Below are positions 43,254 to 51,795 of a DNA stretch of 64,000 nt, piece by piece (positions within the stretch are counted from its first letter, which is position 1; every line of letters begins with the position of its first letter). Below the pieces are notes generated by a model that saw only the letters and a program-made list of their open reading frames with translations, was not told the DNA's origin and searched no databases. The translations under genes were made by a program, and so were the position numbers. The DNA is from Streptomyces qinzhouensis (GTDB lineage: Bacteria > Actinomycetota > Actinomycetes > Streptomycetales > Streptomycetaceae), in contig NZ_CP042266.1 in the NCBI RefSeq assembly GCF_007856155.1, forward strand, positions 7,068,001 through 7,132,000, given 5' to 3'.

Positions 43254-44423
43254 TCAGGCCGTGCTGCGGGAAGGCACAGCGGTGAACCCGTGCAGATACC
43301 GGTAGGTGTACGCGGCGGAGACGAGGGCCATGTGATGGTGCCAGCCGGGGAACGAGCGCCCTTCGAAGTCCCGCAGTCCGAAGTCCTGTTCCATGGAACC
43401 GATCGCGTCCGTCGTCCCGGAGCGCGGTGCGGCGATCGAACCGACTTCCGCGAGGCCGCGGTGGGCCAGGCTGGTGAGCCACAGCGGGCCGCGGGCGCGG
43501 GCCGGGCCCACTTCGGTGAACAGACGGTAGGGAGTACCGGCGGAGCGGCCCGGCAGCCGGACGAACGAGGACCGGAAGAGCGCGATGCGGCGCTTCCCGC
43601 CGGGCAGGGGGACGGCCGCCTGCTCGGCGGGAAGCGCGGCGACCAGGGTCCTCGCGCTCACGGGTACCGGGGCGGCTCCGGCGGCGGGCAGCACGGCCAG
43701 TTGTGGTGGTATCGCGACGACGAAGTCGCGATGGCGTCCGGCGAGTCCGTGCAGCAGATTCGCGACCTGGGGTTCGTCGCTCATATCGGCGTGGACGACG
43801 GCGGACGCGGAATCCGTGCGGGCCGAGAGGCGGTCGACGAGCCGCAGCGTATGCGCCCACAGCGGCCGGTACTGCTCGGAGTCCGGAATGCGGGCGTCCC
43901 GGCGCCGCCCGGGCTCCTGGGTCCAGTGCGTCGACAGATAGAGACACCAGTCGACGGGTAACTGGGCGTTGCCCACCCGCAGGAAGGATCCCAGTGCCAG
44001 CTGGCAGTTGAGCGTGCGGCCGGAGGACAGGTCGAAGTAGCGGTGCACCCCCACCGATCTGTCACCGCGCTTGGGGAGGACGGCTCGGCCGATCGACCAC
44101 ACGGGATCGGGCCGGTGGCCCGTCACCCAGTGGGTGAGTTCCTCCATGACCTCGTCGAAGCCCCACCGGCTGAGACTGACGAACTGGCGCAGCGACTGCA
44201 CGACGGACGGGTCGCGGGAGATCGCGGTGGCGAGCCGGCGCACCGACTTCTTGCCCGATGTGCCGAGCAGCCCTCTCAGATAGGCGTAGGCCCATCTGCG
44301 CTGATCGTTCCGGCGCAGGCTCTTGAAGATCGTGTTGCTGAAATGGTCAAGAGACAATCCCGGATCGAGGGCGTAAGTCGCGTCCAGTGAAGTCGACGAG
44401 GCGTCCGGTTGGGTTGTCTTCAT
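43254..44423 (-). CDS. IS701-like DDE protein, probably not a functional transposase
   Basis: A 389-aa protein related to IS701-type DDE transposases. The conserved GDRSVGVHRYFDLSSGRTLN block and the C-terminal FEGRSFPGWHHHMALV signature are present. The first catalytic Asp motif, normally IDDTG just before that block, reads WSIGRAVLPKRG, so the Asp is missing; the second region VVHADMSDEP keeps an Asp. No terminal inverted repeats were found around the gene. It is divergent from the LmbU-type regulator across 654 bases. It may be a decayed transposase or a domesticated DNA-binding protein; sequence alone does not decide. Confidence 0.7.
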   Translation of the reverse strand: MKTTQPDASSTSLDATYALDPGLSLDHFSNTIFKSLRRNDQRRWAYAYLRGLLGTSGKKSVRRLATAISRDPSVVQSLRQFVSLSRWGFDEVMEELTHWVTGHRPDPVWSIGRAVLPKRGDRSVGVHRYFDLSSGRTLNCQLALGSFLRVGNAQLPVDWCLYLSTHWTQEPGRRRDARIPDSEQYRPLWAHTLRLVDRLSARTDSASAVVHADMSDEPQVANLLHGLAGRHRDFVVAIPPQLAVLPAAGAAPVPVSARTLVAALPAEQAAVPLPGGKRRIALFRSSFVRLPGRSAGTPYRLFTEVGPARARGPLWLTSLAHRGLAEVGSIAAPRSGTTDAIGSMEQDFGLRDFEGRSFPGWHHHMALVSAAYTYRYLHGFTAVPSRSTA

Positions 44424-45077
44424 GCCACCATAACTCCCCCGACGTTACCTGGCGTTGTGGGGGGAGAGTCTAGGTCCCGGTCCGGCGTGGCACCACTGCG
44501 CAAGCCCGGCCGACCGGCAGTGGCGCCTGCCGTGGCACAAGCCCTCGCGGAGCTCGGCGACGGCGCGACGGCCGAAATCCGGTCATCCGCTCCATGGGCG
44601 GACCCTCGCCCCGGTCCTCGGCAGCGAGGTCGGGCGCTCCTGGCGGCCACGGTGCTGACCTGCAAGGAAGCGGAGGAAGTGGGCGCTGTCCGGATGCCGT
44701 TCAGGGTGGGCCGTGCGGTGCCGAGACGGCTGTCCCCGGGCTGCACAGGCCTGGTGCGCCTGTTCAAAACGCGCCAAACCTAGTGTTGATCACCGCGTAT
44801 GAAAGGTGTTAAGAACTCTGCAAAGTAGTACTCGGTGGCGCCAAGATCCTTGAACTCGTATCGATGTCGGGATTTACTCGGGAGCACGGCAGTTGGCCAT
44901 CCCGACCTTGACATCGAATCGCGCAATGCCCGGTTCATTAAGGTCGGCAGTACTCGTCTTCGGGCGGTGGCCACTGCCTTTGGCACGCGTGCATAAAACG
45001 GGGTGAGAGCTTTCTGCAAGCGATGGGGTAACCCCGTGAACCCGGTCGGTCTATATGCGCGTTGACACGGAGGCGTG
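44424..45077. other. Divergent gap with an AT-richer patch
   Basis: This 654-base gap separates the DDE protein and LmbU-type genes. From about 44780 to 45060 the sequence is clearly richer in A+T than its surroundings. It contains the palindrome GGGGTAACCCC at 45025-45035 and a TTGACA at 45062. A 79-codon frame on the minus strand (44780-45019) matches nothing I know and is not called. Promoters for both flanking genes are expected here. Confidence 0.4.
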
Positions 45078-45761
45078 ATGACACATCAGGTCGAGGACTG
45101 CACCGAATCCAGAGAACTCATGTTCGGCAGGAACGCGGAGGCTGTTTCCAGGCCCCGAAGACCCGTCGGGGTGGAGTCGCGGAGCGAACAGGTCCTGACG
45201 ACAAAGGTGGGCCTGCATATACCGGTAGGGCTGGCGTTCGAGGAGTGGGAGCGAGCCGGACGTCAGCTGTCCGGGCTGCTCAACTCCTCGTCCTGGTGGC
45301 TGGGGGACTGGCTGGTATACGGCAAGGACCACTACGCCGACCGGTATGAGCTGGGCATCCGGGCGGCCGGCCTCCAGTATCAGACGCTGCGCAACTACGC
45401 CTGGGTCTCCCGGCGGTTCGACCTGGACCGGCGGCGCTCCGCACTCAGCTTCCAGCACCATGCCGAGCTGGCGTCGCTGCGCGCCGACGAGCAGGAGATC
45501 TGGCTGGATCGTGCCGAGCGGATGAAGTGGAGCACCAAACAGCTGCGCAACGCCATCCGGGCCCAGCGGGAGGGCACCCAGCAGCAGACGGATGCCGCGG
45601 CGGCGACGCGCCGGCTCGCCGTGCCCGACAACCGGCTCCAGTGGTGGCACAAGGCGGCGGCCCAGGCCGGCACCGAGTTAGGGGAGTGGGTCATGGCCAC
45701 CCTCGATGCCGCCGCCGACCAGGTGCTGAAGGAAACCGACCGGCAACTCACCCACGAGTGA
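45078..45761 (+). CDS. LmbU-family cluster regulator with TTA codon
   Basis: A 227-aa protein of the LmbU/NovE/CloE/HmtD family, DNA-binding regulators found in antibiotic clusters. The diagnostic central block is present: LAFEEWERAGRQL, SSSWWLGDWLVYGKDHY, AGLQYQTLRNYAWVSRRF and MKWSTKQLRNAIRAQ. ATG at 45078 is chosen because GGAGG lies at 45069-45073; GTG 45075 is too close. A TTA leucine codon at 45678-45680 (in GTELGEW) suggests dependence on the bldA tRNA, tying expression to development. It is a good candidate for the pathway-specific activator of the neighbouring NRPS/PKS genes, but its targets are not shown here. Confidence 0.9.
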   Translation: MTHQVEDCTESRELMFGRNAEAVSRPRRPVGVESRSEQVLTTKVGLHIPVGLAFEEWERAGRQLSGLLNSSSWWLGDWLVYGKDHYADRYELGIRAAGLQYQTLRNYAWVSRRFDLDRRRSALSFQHHAELASLRADEQEIWLDRAERMKWSTKQLRNAIRAQREGTQQQTDAAAATRRLAVPDNRLQWWHKAAAQAGTELGEWVMATLDAAADQVLKETDRQLTHE

Positions 45762-45769
45762 ACGGTTCC

Positions 45770-45819
45770 CGGACACCGGCCGGCCAGGAGAGGCGTCGGA
45801 GACGGCCGGGCGGTGTCCG
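45770..45819. terminator. Long-range hairpin between convergent genes
   Basis: CGGACACCG at 45770-45778 pairs perfectly with 45811-45819. It lies directly after the LmbU-type gene and before the 3' end of the oppositely oriented PaiB-like gene. Confidence 0.45.
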
Positions 45820-45888
45820 TTCCGATGGCCGGATTCAAGGAGTCCGCGGCTGCCGGGGGACGCGGGCCCCGGGGTGCGGGTGACCCCG

Positions 45889-46533
45889 CTACGGCAGCCG
45901 GCTCATGAGGTCCGCCGTCTGCGCGTGCCGGGTGCAGCCGCGGTCGGCGAACGACCGCACCACCCGCTCGCGGACCTCGGGGCACTGTTCCTGGCTGAGC
46001 TTGAACATTCCCTCGGCCTTCTTCACCCGGATACGGAAGGCGCCGACACCGGACACGATCTTGCGGAAGTAGTCGATGGATCCGGTCATGTCCCAGCTCT
46101 TGCCGAATTCCTGCTCGAAGGCCTCCACCGTCGCCTGGACGACGCCCAGGGTCTCTTCCATGGTTTCGATCTTCTCCACCGTGCCATGGACGTGCACCGA
46201 GGTGAAGTTCCAGGTCGGAGCGGCGGGGGTGATGTCGTAGACGGTGGGCGAGACATAGGCGTGCGGGCCGGTGAACGTCAGCAGGATCACCGTTCCGGTG
46301 TCCAGTGCGGCCCAGTGCGGATTCGTACGGTTCATATGTCCCAGCAAAGGCATTCCGGCCAGATCCGGGGCGGGTTGGCCCTCCCACCGGGGATCGGTGA
46401 TGACCGGCAGATGAGTGGCGAACGGCCCATCGTCGGGATTTCCATTGCTGGCCGCCAGTGCCAGCGGATTCCCGCGCATCAGATCGACCATCCACGAGAC
46501 GTCCGGTTCCCGGTAGTGACTGGGGACGAACAT
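45889..46533 (-). CDS. PaiB-like FMN-binding protein
   Basis: A 214-aa protein that matches the PaiB/FMN-binding family: it starts MFVPSHYREPD and contains THLPVI, GHMNRTNPHW, TGPHAYVSP and TWNFTSVHVHG, which form the flavin-binding split barrel. Members are described as negative regulators or flavin-linked detoxification proteins; the true activity is unclear. ATG at 46533 has AAAGGTGG upstream. The gap in front of it holds the third strong copy of the 20-bp palindrome found inside the biosynthetic cluster, so it may share the cluster's regulator. Confidence 0.85.
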   Translation of the reverse strand: MFVPSHYREPDVSWMVDLMRGNPLALAASNGNPDDGPFATHLPVITDPRWEGQPAPDLAGMPLLGHMNRTNPHWAALDTGTVILLTFTGPHAYVSPTVYDITPAAPTWNFTSVHVHGTVEKIETMEETLGVVQATVEAFEQEFGKSWDMTGSIDYFRKIVSGVGAFRIRVKKAEGMFKLSQEQCPEVRERVVRSFADRGCTRHAQTADLMSRLP

Positions 46534-46633
46534 ACAGCACCCACCTTTCGTGGTGTGACGAAAACAGTGCCTGTTCGGTATCGGGGCCGTATGGCGCGTA
46601 AATCCTTCGGCACCCGGCCTGAAAACCGCCGTA

Positions 46634-46653
46634 CTGTCCTGTCGGCAGGACAG
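46634..46653. promoter_or_regulatory. 20-bp palindromic operator, copy 3
   Basis: CTGTCCTGTCGGCAGGACAG, an 8-bp perfect inverted repeat around TCGG. It is 101 bases upstream of the PaiB-like start, in a 319-base gap otherwise free of recognisable features. Confidence 0.6.
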
Positions 46654-46852
46654 CGGGGTGCTCCATCGTGGCCCCTGGAAGTCTCCGGCGCAATGACGGG
46701 CAGAGCCGGTCCCCGGGAAACTCCCGGCCGGCCGGGACAGGGGAGTCCTGCCGTTTCGCGTGGGATTCGGCCGTGGTTTCTTCTGTCGCATCCGAAGAAC
46801 AGGGGAACAATACCCTTCGAATTCCCATGAGAATTCGGCGAAATCGGGACGG

Positions 46853-47776
46853 TCACCCCGACGCGGTGCGGCCGCCGGGCGGCCGGGCGAACTCGTCCGC
46901 CAGCAGTTCCGCCAGGGTGCCGAGTTGCCGGGACTCGCGGTCCCGGCACCAGACCAGGCCCAACTGCGAGGTGCTGTCGAAACCCTCGATTCCCACATAG
47001 CGCACATCGTCGCGGGCGGCACGTTCGGTCAGGGGTCGGCAGACCAGCATGCCGTGGTCGCCCGCGGCGACGAGTGCGAGACCCTCCTGGACCGTGGTGA
47101 TTCCGGTGGTGGAACGGATCGCCGCGCCACCCGGTGTGGTGGGCGGCACCCGGGCCGCCCGCCAGTAGTCCGGCGCGTCCCCCAGCGGATGGAGGATGTC
47201 CAGCTCCGCCAGCTGCTCGATGTGCACCCGGTCGGCGGCGGCCAGGGGATGCCGGGCCGCCACGGCCAGGAGCTGTTCCTGAGGAGGGAAACGGAATCCC
47301 GTGGTCAGAGTGGGTTCGCCGACCGGGAGTTCCACCAGAGCGGCGTCCACCCGGCCGCCGAGCACCGCGGTGAAGGGCGAGCCGAGGGGAATCTCGGTCA
47401 GTTCGAGGGCGACCTCGTGGTGTTCACGGAGCCGGCGGAACGCCTCGATCACCTCCTCGTAGATGCTGCCGTGGAAACCGATCCGCAACCGGCTCAGGGT
47501 GCCGCTGCGCGCTCGCTCGCGCGCCCGGGCGACCGTCGCGGCCAGCCCCTCGTAGGCCGGGCGCACCTCCTCGACGAACTGCGTACCGAAGCGGCTGAGG
47601 GCCACCCTGCGGCTGGTGCGGTCGACGAGCCGCACACCGATCCGCCGCTCCAGCCCGGCCACGAGCTGACTGACCCGGCTCTGCGAACACCCGAGCCGGT
47701 CGGCCGTCCGGCCGAAGTGCAGTTCCTCGGCCAGGACGAGCAGACATTCGATCTCCTGGACCTGGATCTGGTTCAC
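46853..47776 (-). CDS. LysR-family regulator of the adjacent exporter
   Basis: A 307-aa LysR regulator. The N-terminal winged helix-turn-helix is evident (FGRTADRLGCSQSRVSQLVA, SRFGTQFVEEV), followed by an effector-binding domain. GTG at 47776 has AAGGGGG 7 bases upstream. It is divergent from an MFS transporter gene, with 94 bases between the starts that hold a TCGAT-N11-ATCGA dyad. By the usual LysR logic it should control that transporter in response to a substrate of the pump. Confidence 0.93.
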   Translation of the reverse strand: MNQIQVQEIECLLVLAEELHFGRTADRLGCSQSRVSQLVAGLERRIGVRLVDRTSRRVALSRFGTQFVEEVRPAYEGLAATVARARERARSGTLSRLRIGFHGSIYEEVIEAFRRLREHHEVALELTEIPLGSPFTAVLGGRVDAALVELPVGEPTLTTGFRFPPQEQLLAVAARHPLAAADRVHIEQLAELDILHPLGDAPDYWRAARVPPTTPGGAAIRSTTGITTVQEGLALVAAGDHGMLVCRPLTERAARDDVRYVGIEGFDSTSQLGLVWCRDRESRQLGTLAELLADEFARPPGGRTASG

Positions 47777-47801
47777 CGTGCGTCCCCCTTCGCCGTATCG
47801 A

Positions 47802-47822
47802 TCGATGACCCACACTGATCGA
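47802..47822. promoter_or_regulatory. LysR-type dyad TCGAT-N11-ATCGA
   Basis: TCGAT at 47802-47806 and ATCGA at 47818-47822 frame 11 bases, the T-N11-A form typical of LysR binding sites. It is the only clear dyad in the 94-base gap between the LysR and MFS genes. Confidence 0.6.
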
Positions 47823-47870
47823 AGCTTGAGAAGATCGCCGTTGTTCCCGGTTCCGGGCGTTGCTTGGCTG

Positions 47871-49151
47871 ATGGCCATGGTTTCGCATCCGCCGGTGGAG
47901 CACACCGGATCCGCATCCGCATCCGCACGTACGACCCCCCGGCAGTGGATGTCGGTACTCGTGCTCTCGCTGAGCACTTTCACGGTCGTGACCTCGGAGA
48001 TGCTGCCGGTCGGGGTCCTCACCCCGATGGCCGCCGGTCTGGGGATCGCCCCGGGCGCCGCCGGCTTCAGTCTGACCGTCACCGGTCTGGTCACCGCGCT
48101 CACCGCCCCCGCGGTCCCCCGGCTGCTGGGGACCCGCGACCGGCGTGCGGTCCTCGCGGTCGCGATGGTGGTGCTGGCCGCGGGCAATGCCCTGACCGCC
48201 GTGGCACAGGGCTTCGGTCTGCTCGTCGTCTCCCGGATCGTCCTGGGCGTGGGCATGGGAGTGGTGTGGGGGCTGGCCGCCGCCGTCGCGCCCCGGCTGG
48301 TCGCGCCCCGGAACGCCGCGCTCGCGGTCTCCACCGCCGTCGGCGGGGTCGCGGCGGCGTCCGTCGCCGGCGTACCCCTCGGCACCCTCGTCGGCGATGT
48401 CCTCGGCTGGCGCGCCGCGTTCGTCCTCCTCGCCGCGGGCGCCTTGCTCCTGGCCGCCGGACTGCTGCTGAGCCTGCCCCCGCTGCCCCGGCCGCGGATC
48501 CCGGCCGGCTCCGGTACGGCGACCACCCGGGAGCCCTTGCTGCGCAACGGATCCGTGGTGGGCGGGCTGCTGCTGATCCTGCTCCTCGTCACCGCGCACT
48601 TCGCCGCGTACACCTATATACGTCCCGTCCTCGAGGAGCGCACCGGGCTGGAACCGGGGCCCGTCGCCCTGGTCCTGCTCGGCTACGGCCTCTTCGGACT
48701 GGCCGGCAACTTCGCCGCGGGGTCCCTCGCGGCCCGGCACGCCCGTGCCACGGTCCGCTGCCTGGCCGCGGGTATCGCCGGGTCCCTGACGCTGCTGGCC
48801 CTCCTCGGCTCCGGCGCGGGTCCGGCCGGGGCCGCCGTCGCCCTCTGGGGACTGGCGTACGGCGGCCTCTCGGTGGCCGGACAGCTCTGGCTGACCCGGG
48901 CGGCGCCCCACCGTGTCGAGGAGGTGACCGGCATCTATGTGGGTGTCTTCACCGCGGCCATCGCCCTGGGAGCCCTCCTCGGCGGCACCCTCGTCGAGGC
49001 GGCCGGGATCACCGCACTGCTGTGGAGCGCCGCCGCGCTCGCCGTACTGGCGCTCGCCGCCGGTCCCGTACGGTCCGCGGGCGAACGTCAGCCGTGGTCC
49101 AGCGGGCCCAGCAGCCAGGCGCCCGGGCCGTGCGGATCCTCGTCGAAGTAG
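47871..49151 (+). CDS. MFS drug-efflux transporter
   Basis: A 426-aa major facilitator of the 12-helix DHA1/AraJ-like type. The first helices read [20 protein letters not shown] and [18 protein letters not shown], and later helices alternate [18 protein letters not shown] with [20 protein letters not shown]. Two in-frame starts are possible, ATG 47871 and ATG 47877, neither with a clear ribosome binding site. It exports small hydrophobic compounds; whether it serves the biosynthetic cluster is unknown. The last 64 bases overlap the 3' end of the convergent EF-hand gene, and the C-terminal 20 residues look like non-membrane read-on. Confidence 0.92.
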   Translation: MAMVSHPPVEHTGSASASARTTPRQWMSVLVLSLSTFTVVTSEMLPVGVLTPMAAGLGIAPGAAGFSLTVTGLVTALTAPAVPRLLGTRDRRAVLAVAMVVLAAGNALTAVAQGFGLLVVSRIVLGVGMGVVWGLAAAVAPRLVAPRNAALAVSTAVGGVAAASVAGVPLGTLVGDVLGWRAAFVLLAAGALLLAAGLLLSLPPLPRPRIPAGSGTATTREPLLRNGSVVGGLLLILLLVTAHFAAYTYIRPVLEERTGLEPGPVALVLLGYGLFGLAGNFAAGSLAARHARATVRCLAAGIAGSLTLLALLGSGAGPAGAAVALWGLAYGGLSVAGQLWLTRAAPHRVEEVTGIYVGVFTAAIALGALLGGTLVEAAGITALLWSAAALAVLALAAGPVRSAGERQPWSSGPSSQAPGPCGSSSK

Positions 49152-49654
49152 TAGCCGCGGATCGCCTCCAGCAGGTCGTCCCGGTGGATCAGGCCGTCCC
49201 CGTCCCGGTCGAGCCGCCCGAAGACCTCTCGTGCGTCGCCCTCCGGCATCCCCATCAGCGCGCCGGTCCACCGGACCTGTTCGTCACGGGTCAGCCGCCC
49301 GTCGCCGTCCCCGTCCACCACATCCATCAGCGCGTCGAGGAACGGTATGTATCCGGCGTCGAACGAAGCGGGTGTCACCAGCAGTCCGGCGGCGAACGCC
49401 ACCCGGTACTCGCCTTCGTCGATCCTCCCGTTCCCGTCGGTGTCGGCCACCCGCACCAGGTGCTCCCAGAGCCCCAGGGCCAGTTCCCGCAACCGCTCCA
49501 GATCCGCCGCCCCCTCCTCCCGGCCGAACGCGGTGCCGAGCCTGCGTACCGCGATCTCGAAGTCCTCCCGCTCGACGAAGCCGTCGCGATCGGTGTCGTA
49601 CGTCACAAACCTCCGTGCGAGCTTCCGCTCCAGGAACCCGCTGATCTCCGGCAT
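49088..49654 (-). CDS. Four-EF-hand calcium-binding protein
   Basis: A 188-aa calerythrin-like protein with four EF-hand loops: [36 protein letters not shown] and [12 protein letters not shown]. The Asp/Gly/Glu pattern of each is intact, so all four could bind calcium. There is no signal peptide, so it is likely a cytosolic calcium buffer or sensor. ATG at 49654 is chosen (GAGGCGGG upstream) over a TTG nine codons earlier. It overlaps the MFS gene tail-to-tail by 64 bases. Confidence 0.93.
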   Translation of the reverse strand: MPEISGFLERKLARRFVTYDTDRDGFVEREDFEIAVRRLGTAFGREEGAADLERLRELALGLWEHLVRVADTDGNGRIDEGEYRVAFAAGLLVTPASFDAGYIPFLDALMDVVDGDGDGRLTRDEQVRWTGALMGMPEGDAREVFGRLDRDGDGLIHRDDLLEAIRGYYFDEDPHGPGAWLLGPLDHG

Positions 49655-49818
49655 GCGTCCCGCCTCGTTCTCGTACGGCAACGGGGCACCCCGCCCCCGT
49701 CTCGGTCTACCCCGGACGGGCCCGGCCGCACCGTCCGGAAATGTGTGCGGTGACGGCGCGGCCGAGGCCCCGGTGCGCGGGCCGGGGCGTTGTCAGTGGC
49801 GTCTGGTTGGATGCGGCC

Positions 49819-50694
49819 ATGGATCACCCGGTTCACGATGACTCGTCCCTGCGCGCCGCGTCGGAGGCGTACTTCGACACGGTGCCCCGTTCCTCGGCCC
49901 GTGCCGAGGGCTTCGGCCCGCTGACCCTCTTCGTTCCCGAGGGTGAGGGCGGCGGCTGGCCCCGGTTCGCGCGCCCCGCCCCCGGCAGCCGTATCACGTC
50001 CGGCGATGTGTCCCGGGTGCGCGCCCGGCAGCGGGAGCTGGGGGTGCCGGAGCGGTTCGAATGGGTCGCCGAGACGGCACCGGCGTTGCGCGCCGCGGCG
50101 CGGGAGGCCGGGCTGGCGGTCCAGGAGTATCCGCTGATGGCCCTGGCACCGGGCGAGGCACCCACCGCGGTGCCGGAGCTCGCGGACGGGGTACGGATAC
50201 GCGTGCTCGGGGCCGGTGACGGGGAGCTGCCGGGCGCCCTCGCCGTGCCGGGACTCGTCTTCGGCCCGCCGCCCGCCGCGGACGGCAGGGCGCTCGACGA
50301 GCGCACCGTGTCGGCGGCGGAGACGGAGCGGGTGAAGGCCGACGGCACCCTCTCCCGTACGGAGGACCGGATCAGGGCGGGACTGCTCGGGGTCGCGGCG
50401 GCCGTCACCGCCGACGGGCAGGTCCTCTGCTCGGGGCAGCATCTGCCGTCGGCCGGGGCGACCGAGATCGTCGGGGTGGCGACCCTGCCGTCGGCCCGCC
50501 GGCGCGGTCTGGGCTTCGCCGTCACGGCGGCGCTGATCGCCGACGCCCGTACGAAGGGAGCCGCACTGGTCGTGCTCTCGGCTGCGGACGAATCGGTCGC
50601 CGGGCTCTACGGCCGTCTCGGTTTCCGCCGGATCGGCATGATGCTGGTCGCCGAACCGCCCCGGACGGCCGGGGCGGCGGCGTCCGGCGGCTGA
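49819..50694 (+). CDS. GNAT-family acetyltransferase
   Basis: A 291-aa protein. The C-terminal third is a GNAT fold: EIVGVATLPSARRRGLGFAV carries the acetyl-CoA loop (R-R-x-G-L-G), followed by GAALVVLSAADESVAGLYGR and LGFRRIG. The N-terminal half (PERFEWVAE, VQEYPLMAL) resembles the extended N-terminal domain of two-domain GNATs. ATG at 49819 is the first Met giving a sensible start. The acceptor is unknown. It is convergent with the SDR gene, with a strong terminator between them. Confidence 0.85.
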   Translation: MDHPVHDDSSLRAASEAYFDTVPRSSARAEGFGPLTLFVPEGEGGGWPRFARPAPGSRITSGDVSRVRARQRELGVPERFEWVAETAPALRAAAREAGLAVQEYPLMALAPGEAPTAVPELADGVRIRVLGAGDGELPGALAVPGLVFGPPPAADGRALDERTVSAAETERVKADGTLSRTEDRIRAGLLGVAAAVTADGQVLCSGQHLPSAGATEIVGVATLPSARRRGLGFAVTAALIADARTKGAALVVLSAADESVAGLYGRLGFRRIGMMLVAEPPRTAGAAASGG

Positions 50695-50699
50695 CCGAC

Positions 50700-50733
50700 G
50701 GCTCCCGCACCCGCCGAACCGGGTGCGGGAGCC
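50700..50733. terminator. Bidirectional terminator hairpin
   Basis: GGCTCCCGCACCC at 50700-50712 pairs perfectly over 13 bp with 50721-50733 around an 8-base loop, between the convergent GNAT and SDR genes. Confidence 0.75.
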
Positions 50734-50783
50734 GCCCGTGGCCGCCGCGGCACCGGCGGCCCGCCGGTCGGACGGTGGGCAGG

Positions 50784-51725
50784 TCAGACGGTCGGCAGGG
50801 CGGACGCGCCGAGGGCCTCGTCGACGGCGGACGGGAGCCAGTCCCGGACGTGGGAGAAGCGGAAACCCAGATCCGCCGCGCGGGTGTTGCTCATGGCGTA
50901 GTGGCGGTCGAAGGAGTACGGCGAGGCTTCCTCGCCCTCGGCGACCGTCCGGAACCGCGGGCTCCGGCCGGTCCTGGCCGTGATGGCGGCGGTCAGCGCG
51001 TGGACATCGAGCGGCCCGTCGGAGCAGGCGTTGAGCGGGCCGGTGAAGTCGGTGGCCGTGGCCGCCCACAGCAGACAGTCCGCCATCTCCTCGTGGTGCA
51101 CGAAGACCGAAGGCAGCGCCCGTTCATGGATCACGATCTCCTGGCCCGACACGATGCGCTCGGTGTAGTGGGCCAGCCGGCCCGTGAAGTCCTGCGCGCC
51201 CCCGCCGAGCACATGGGCGACGCGTACGGTGGCGAACTCGAAGGCCGCCTCACGGGTGAACACGGCCTCGGCCTGGCGCTTGCCCTCGGAGTAGTGCGCA
51301 TCGAGGAACTCCTGGTCCCGCCAGGGAAGTTCGGGGCTCACGAGCCAGCCCGCCGGGCTCACGTTCCCCTCGGACAGGAGAGTGTCCCGCGGTACGGCCG
51401 GAAGCACCGCCGTCGCCGGGTTGTAGACCTCGATGGTGGAGGTCATGACATACCGCCGGGTGCGGCCGCGGAAGACCCGGACGGCGTCCGCGGCCTGGAG
51501 GGGGCTGTAGCAGAACTGGTCGGCGACGGCGTCGAAGGTACGAGTGCCCAGGGCGGCGCGGAGCCCGTCGGGGTCGTTCCGGTCGGCGATGACATGATCG
51601 ACGCCCGGCGGCGGCGGCGCGGAACCCCGGTTGACGAGGGTGACCCGGTGTCCGGCGGCCTGGAGGCGCCGGACCAGGAGTCTGCCGAAGTAGCGGCTGC
51701 CGCCGATCACACAGATTCTTTGCAT
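50784..51725 (-). CDS. NAD(P)-dependent epimerase/dehydratase-like SDR
   Basis: A 313-aa extended short-chain dehydrogenase/reductase. The N-terminal nucleotide loop is VIGGSRYFGRLLVRRL. The usual YxxxK is seen in HYSEGKRQAEAV, and the upstream Ser/Thr in MTSTIEVYNP. The substrate is not predictable; members act on nucleotide sugars or related carbonyls. It is divergent from a LysR gene with 70 bases between the starts, so it is probably that regulator's target. Confidence 0.87.
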   Translation of the reverse strand: MQRICVIGGSRYFGRLLVRRLQAAGHRVTLVNRGSAPPPPGVDHVIADRNDPDGLRAALGTRTFDAVADQFCYSPLQAADAVRVFRGRTRRYVMTSTIEVYNPATAVLPAVPRDTLLSEGNVSPAGWLVSPELPWRDQEFLDAHYSEGKRQAEAVFTREAAFEFATVRVAHVLGGGAQDFTGRLAHYTERIVSGQEIVIHERALPSVFVHHEEMADCLLWAATATDFTGPLNACSDGPLDVHALTAAITARTGRSPRFRTVAEGEEASPYSFDRHYAMSNTRAADLGFRFSHVRDWLPSAVDEALGASALPTV

Positions 51726-51795
51726 GCCCTCATCGTGAAGTCCTAGAGTCCCCAGCGGAACTGGTCTGTTACTGAACCTGTATTAAGGGAAACTG

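Noticed and set aside
44835..44846. A further TGGCGCCA site (GGTGGCGCCAAG) near the LmbU-type gene
   Set aside because: Isolated single copy far from the DUF4097 genes; this GC-rich octamer also occurs in coding DNA, so it was not counted.
44780..45019. A 79-codon frame on the minus strand in the A+T-rich patch
   Set aside because: No similarity I recognise, no ribosome binding site, and it lies where both flanking genes need promoters.
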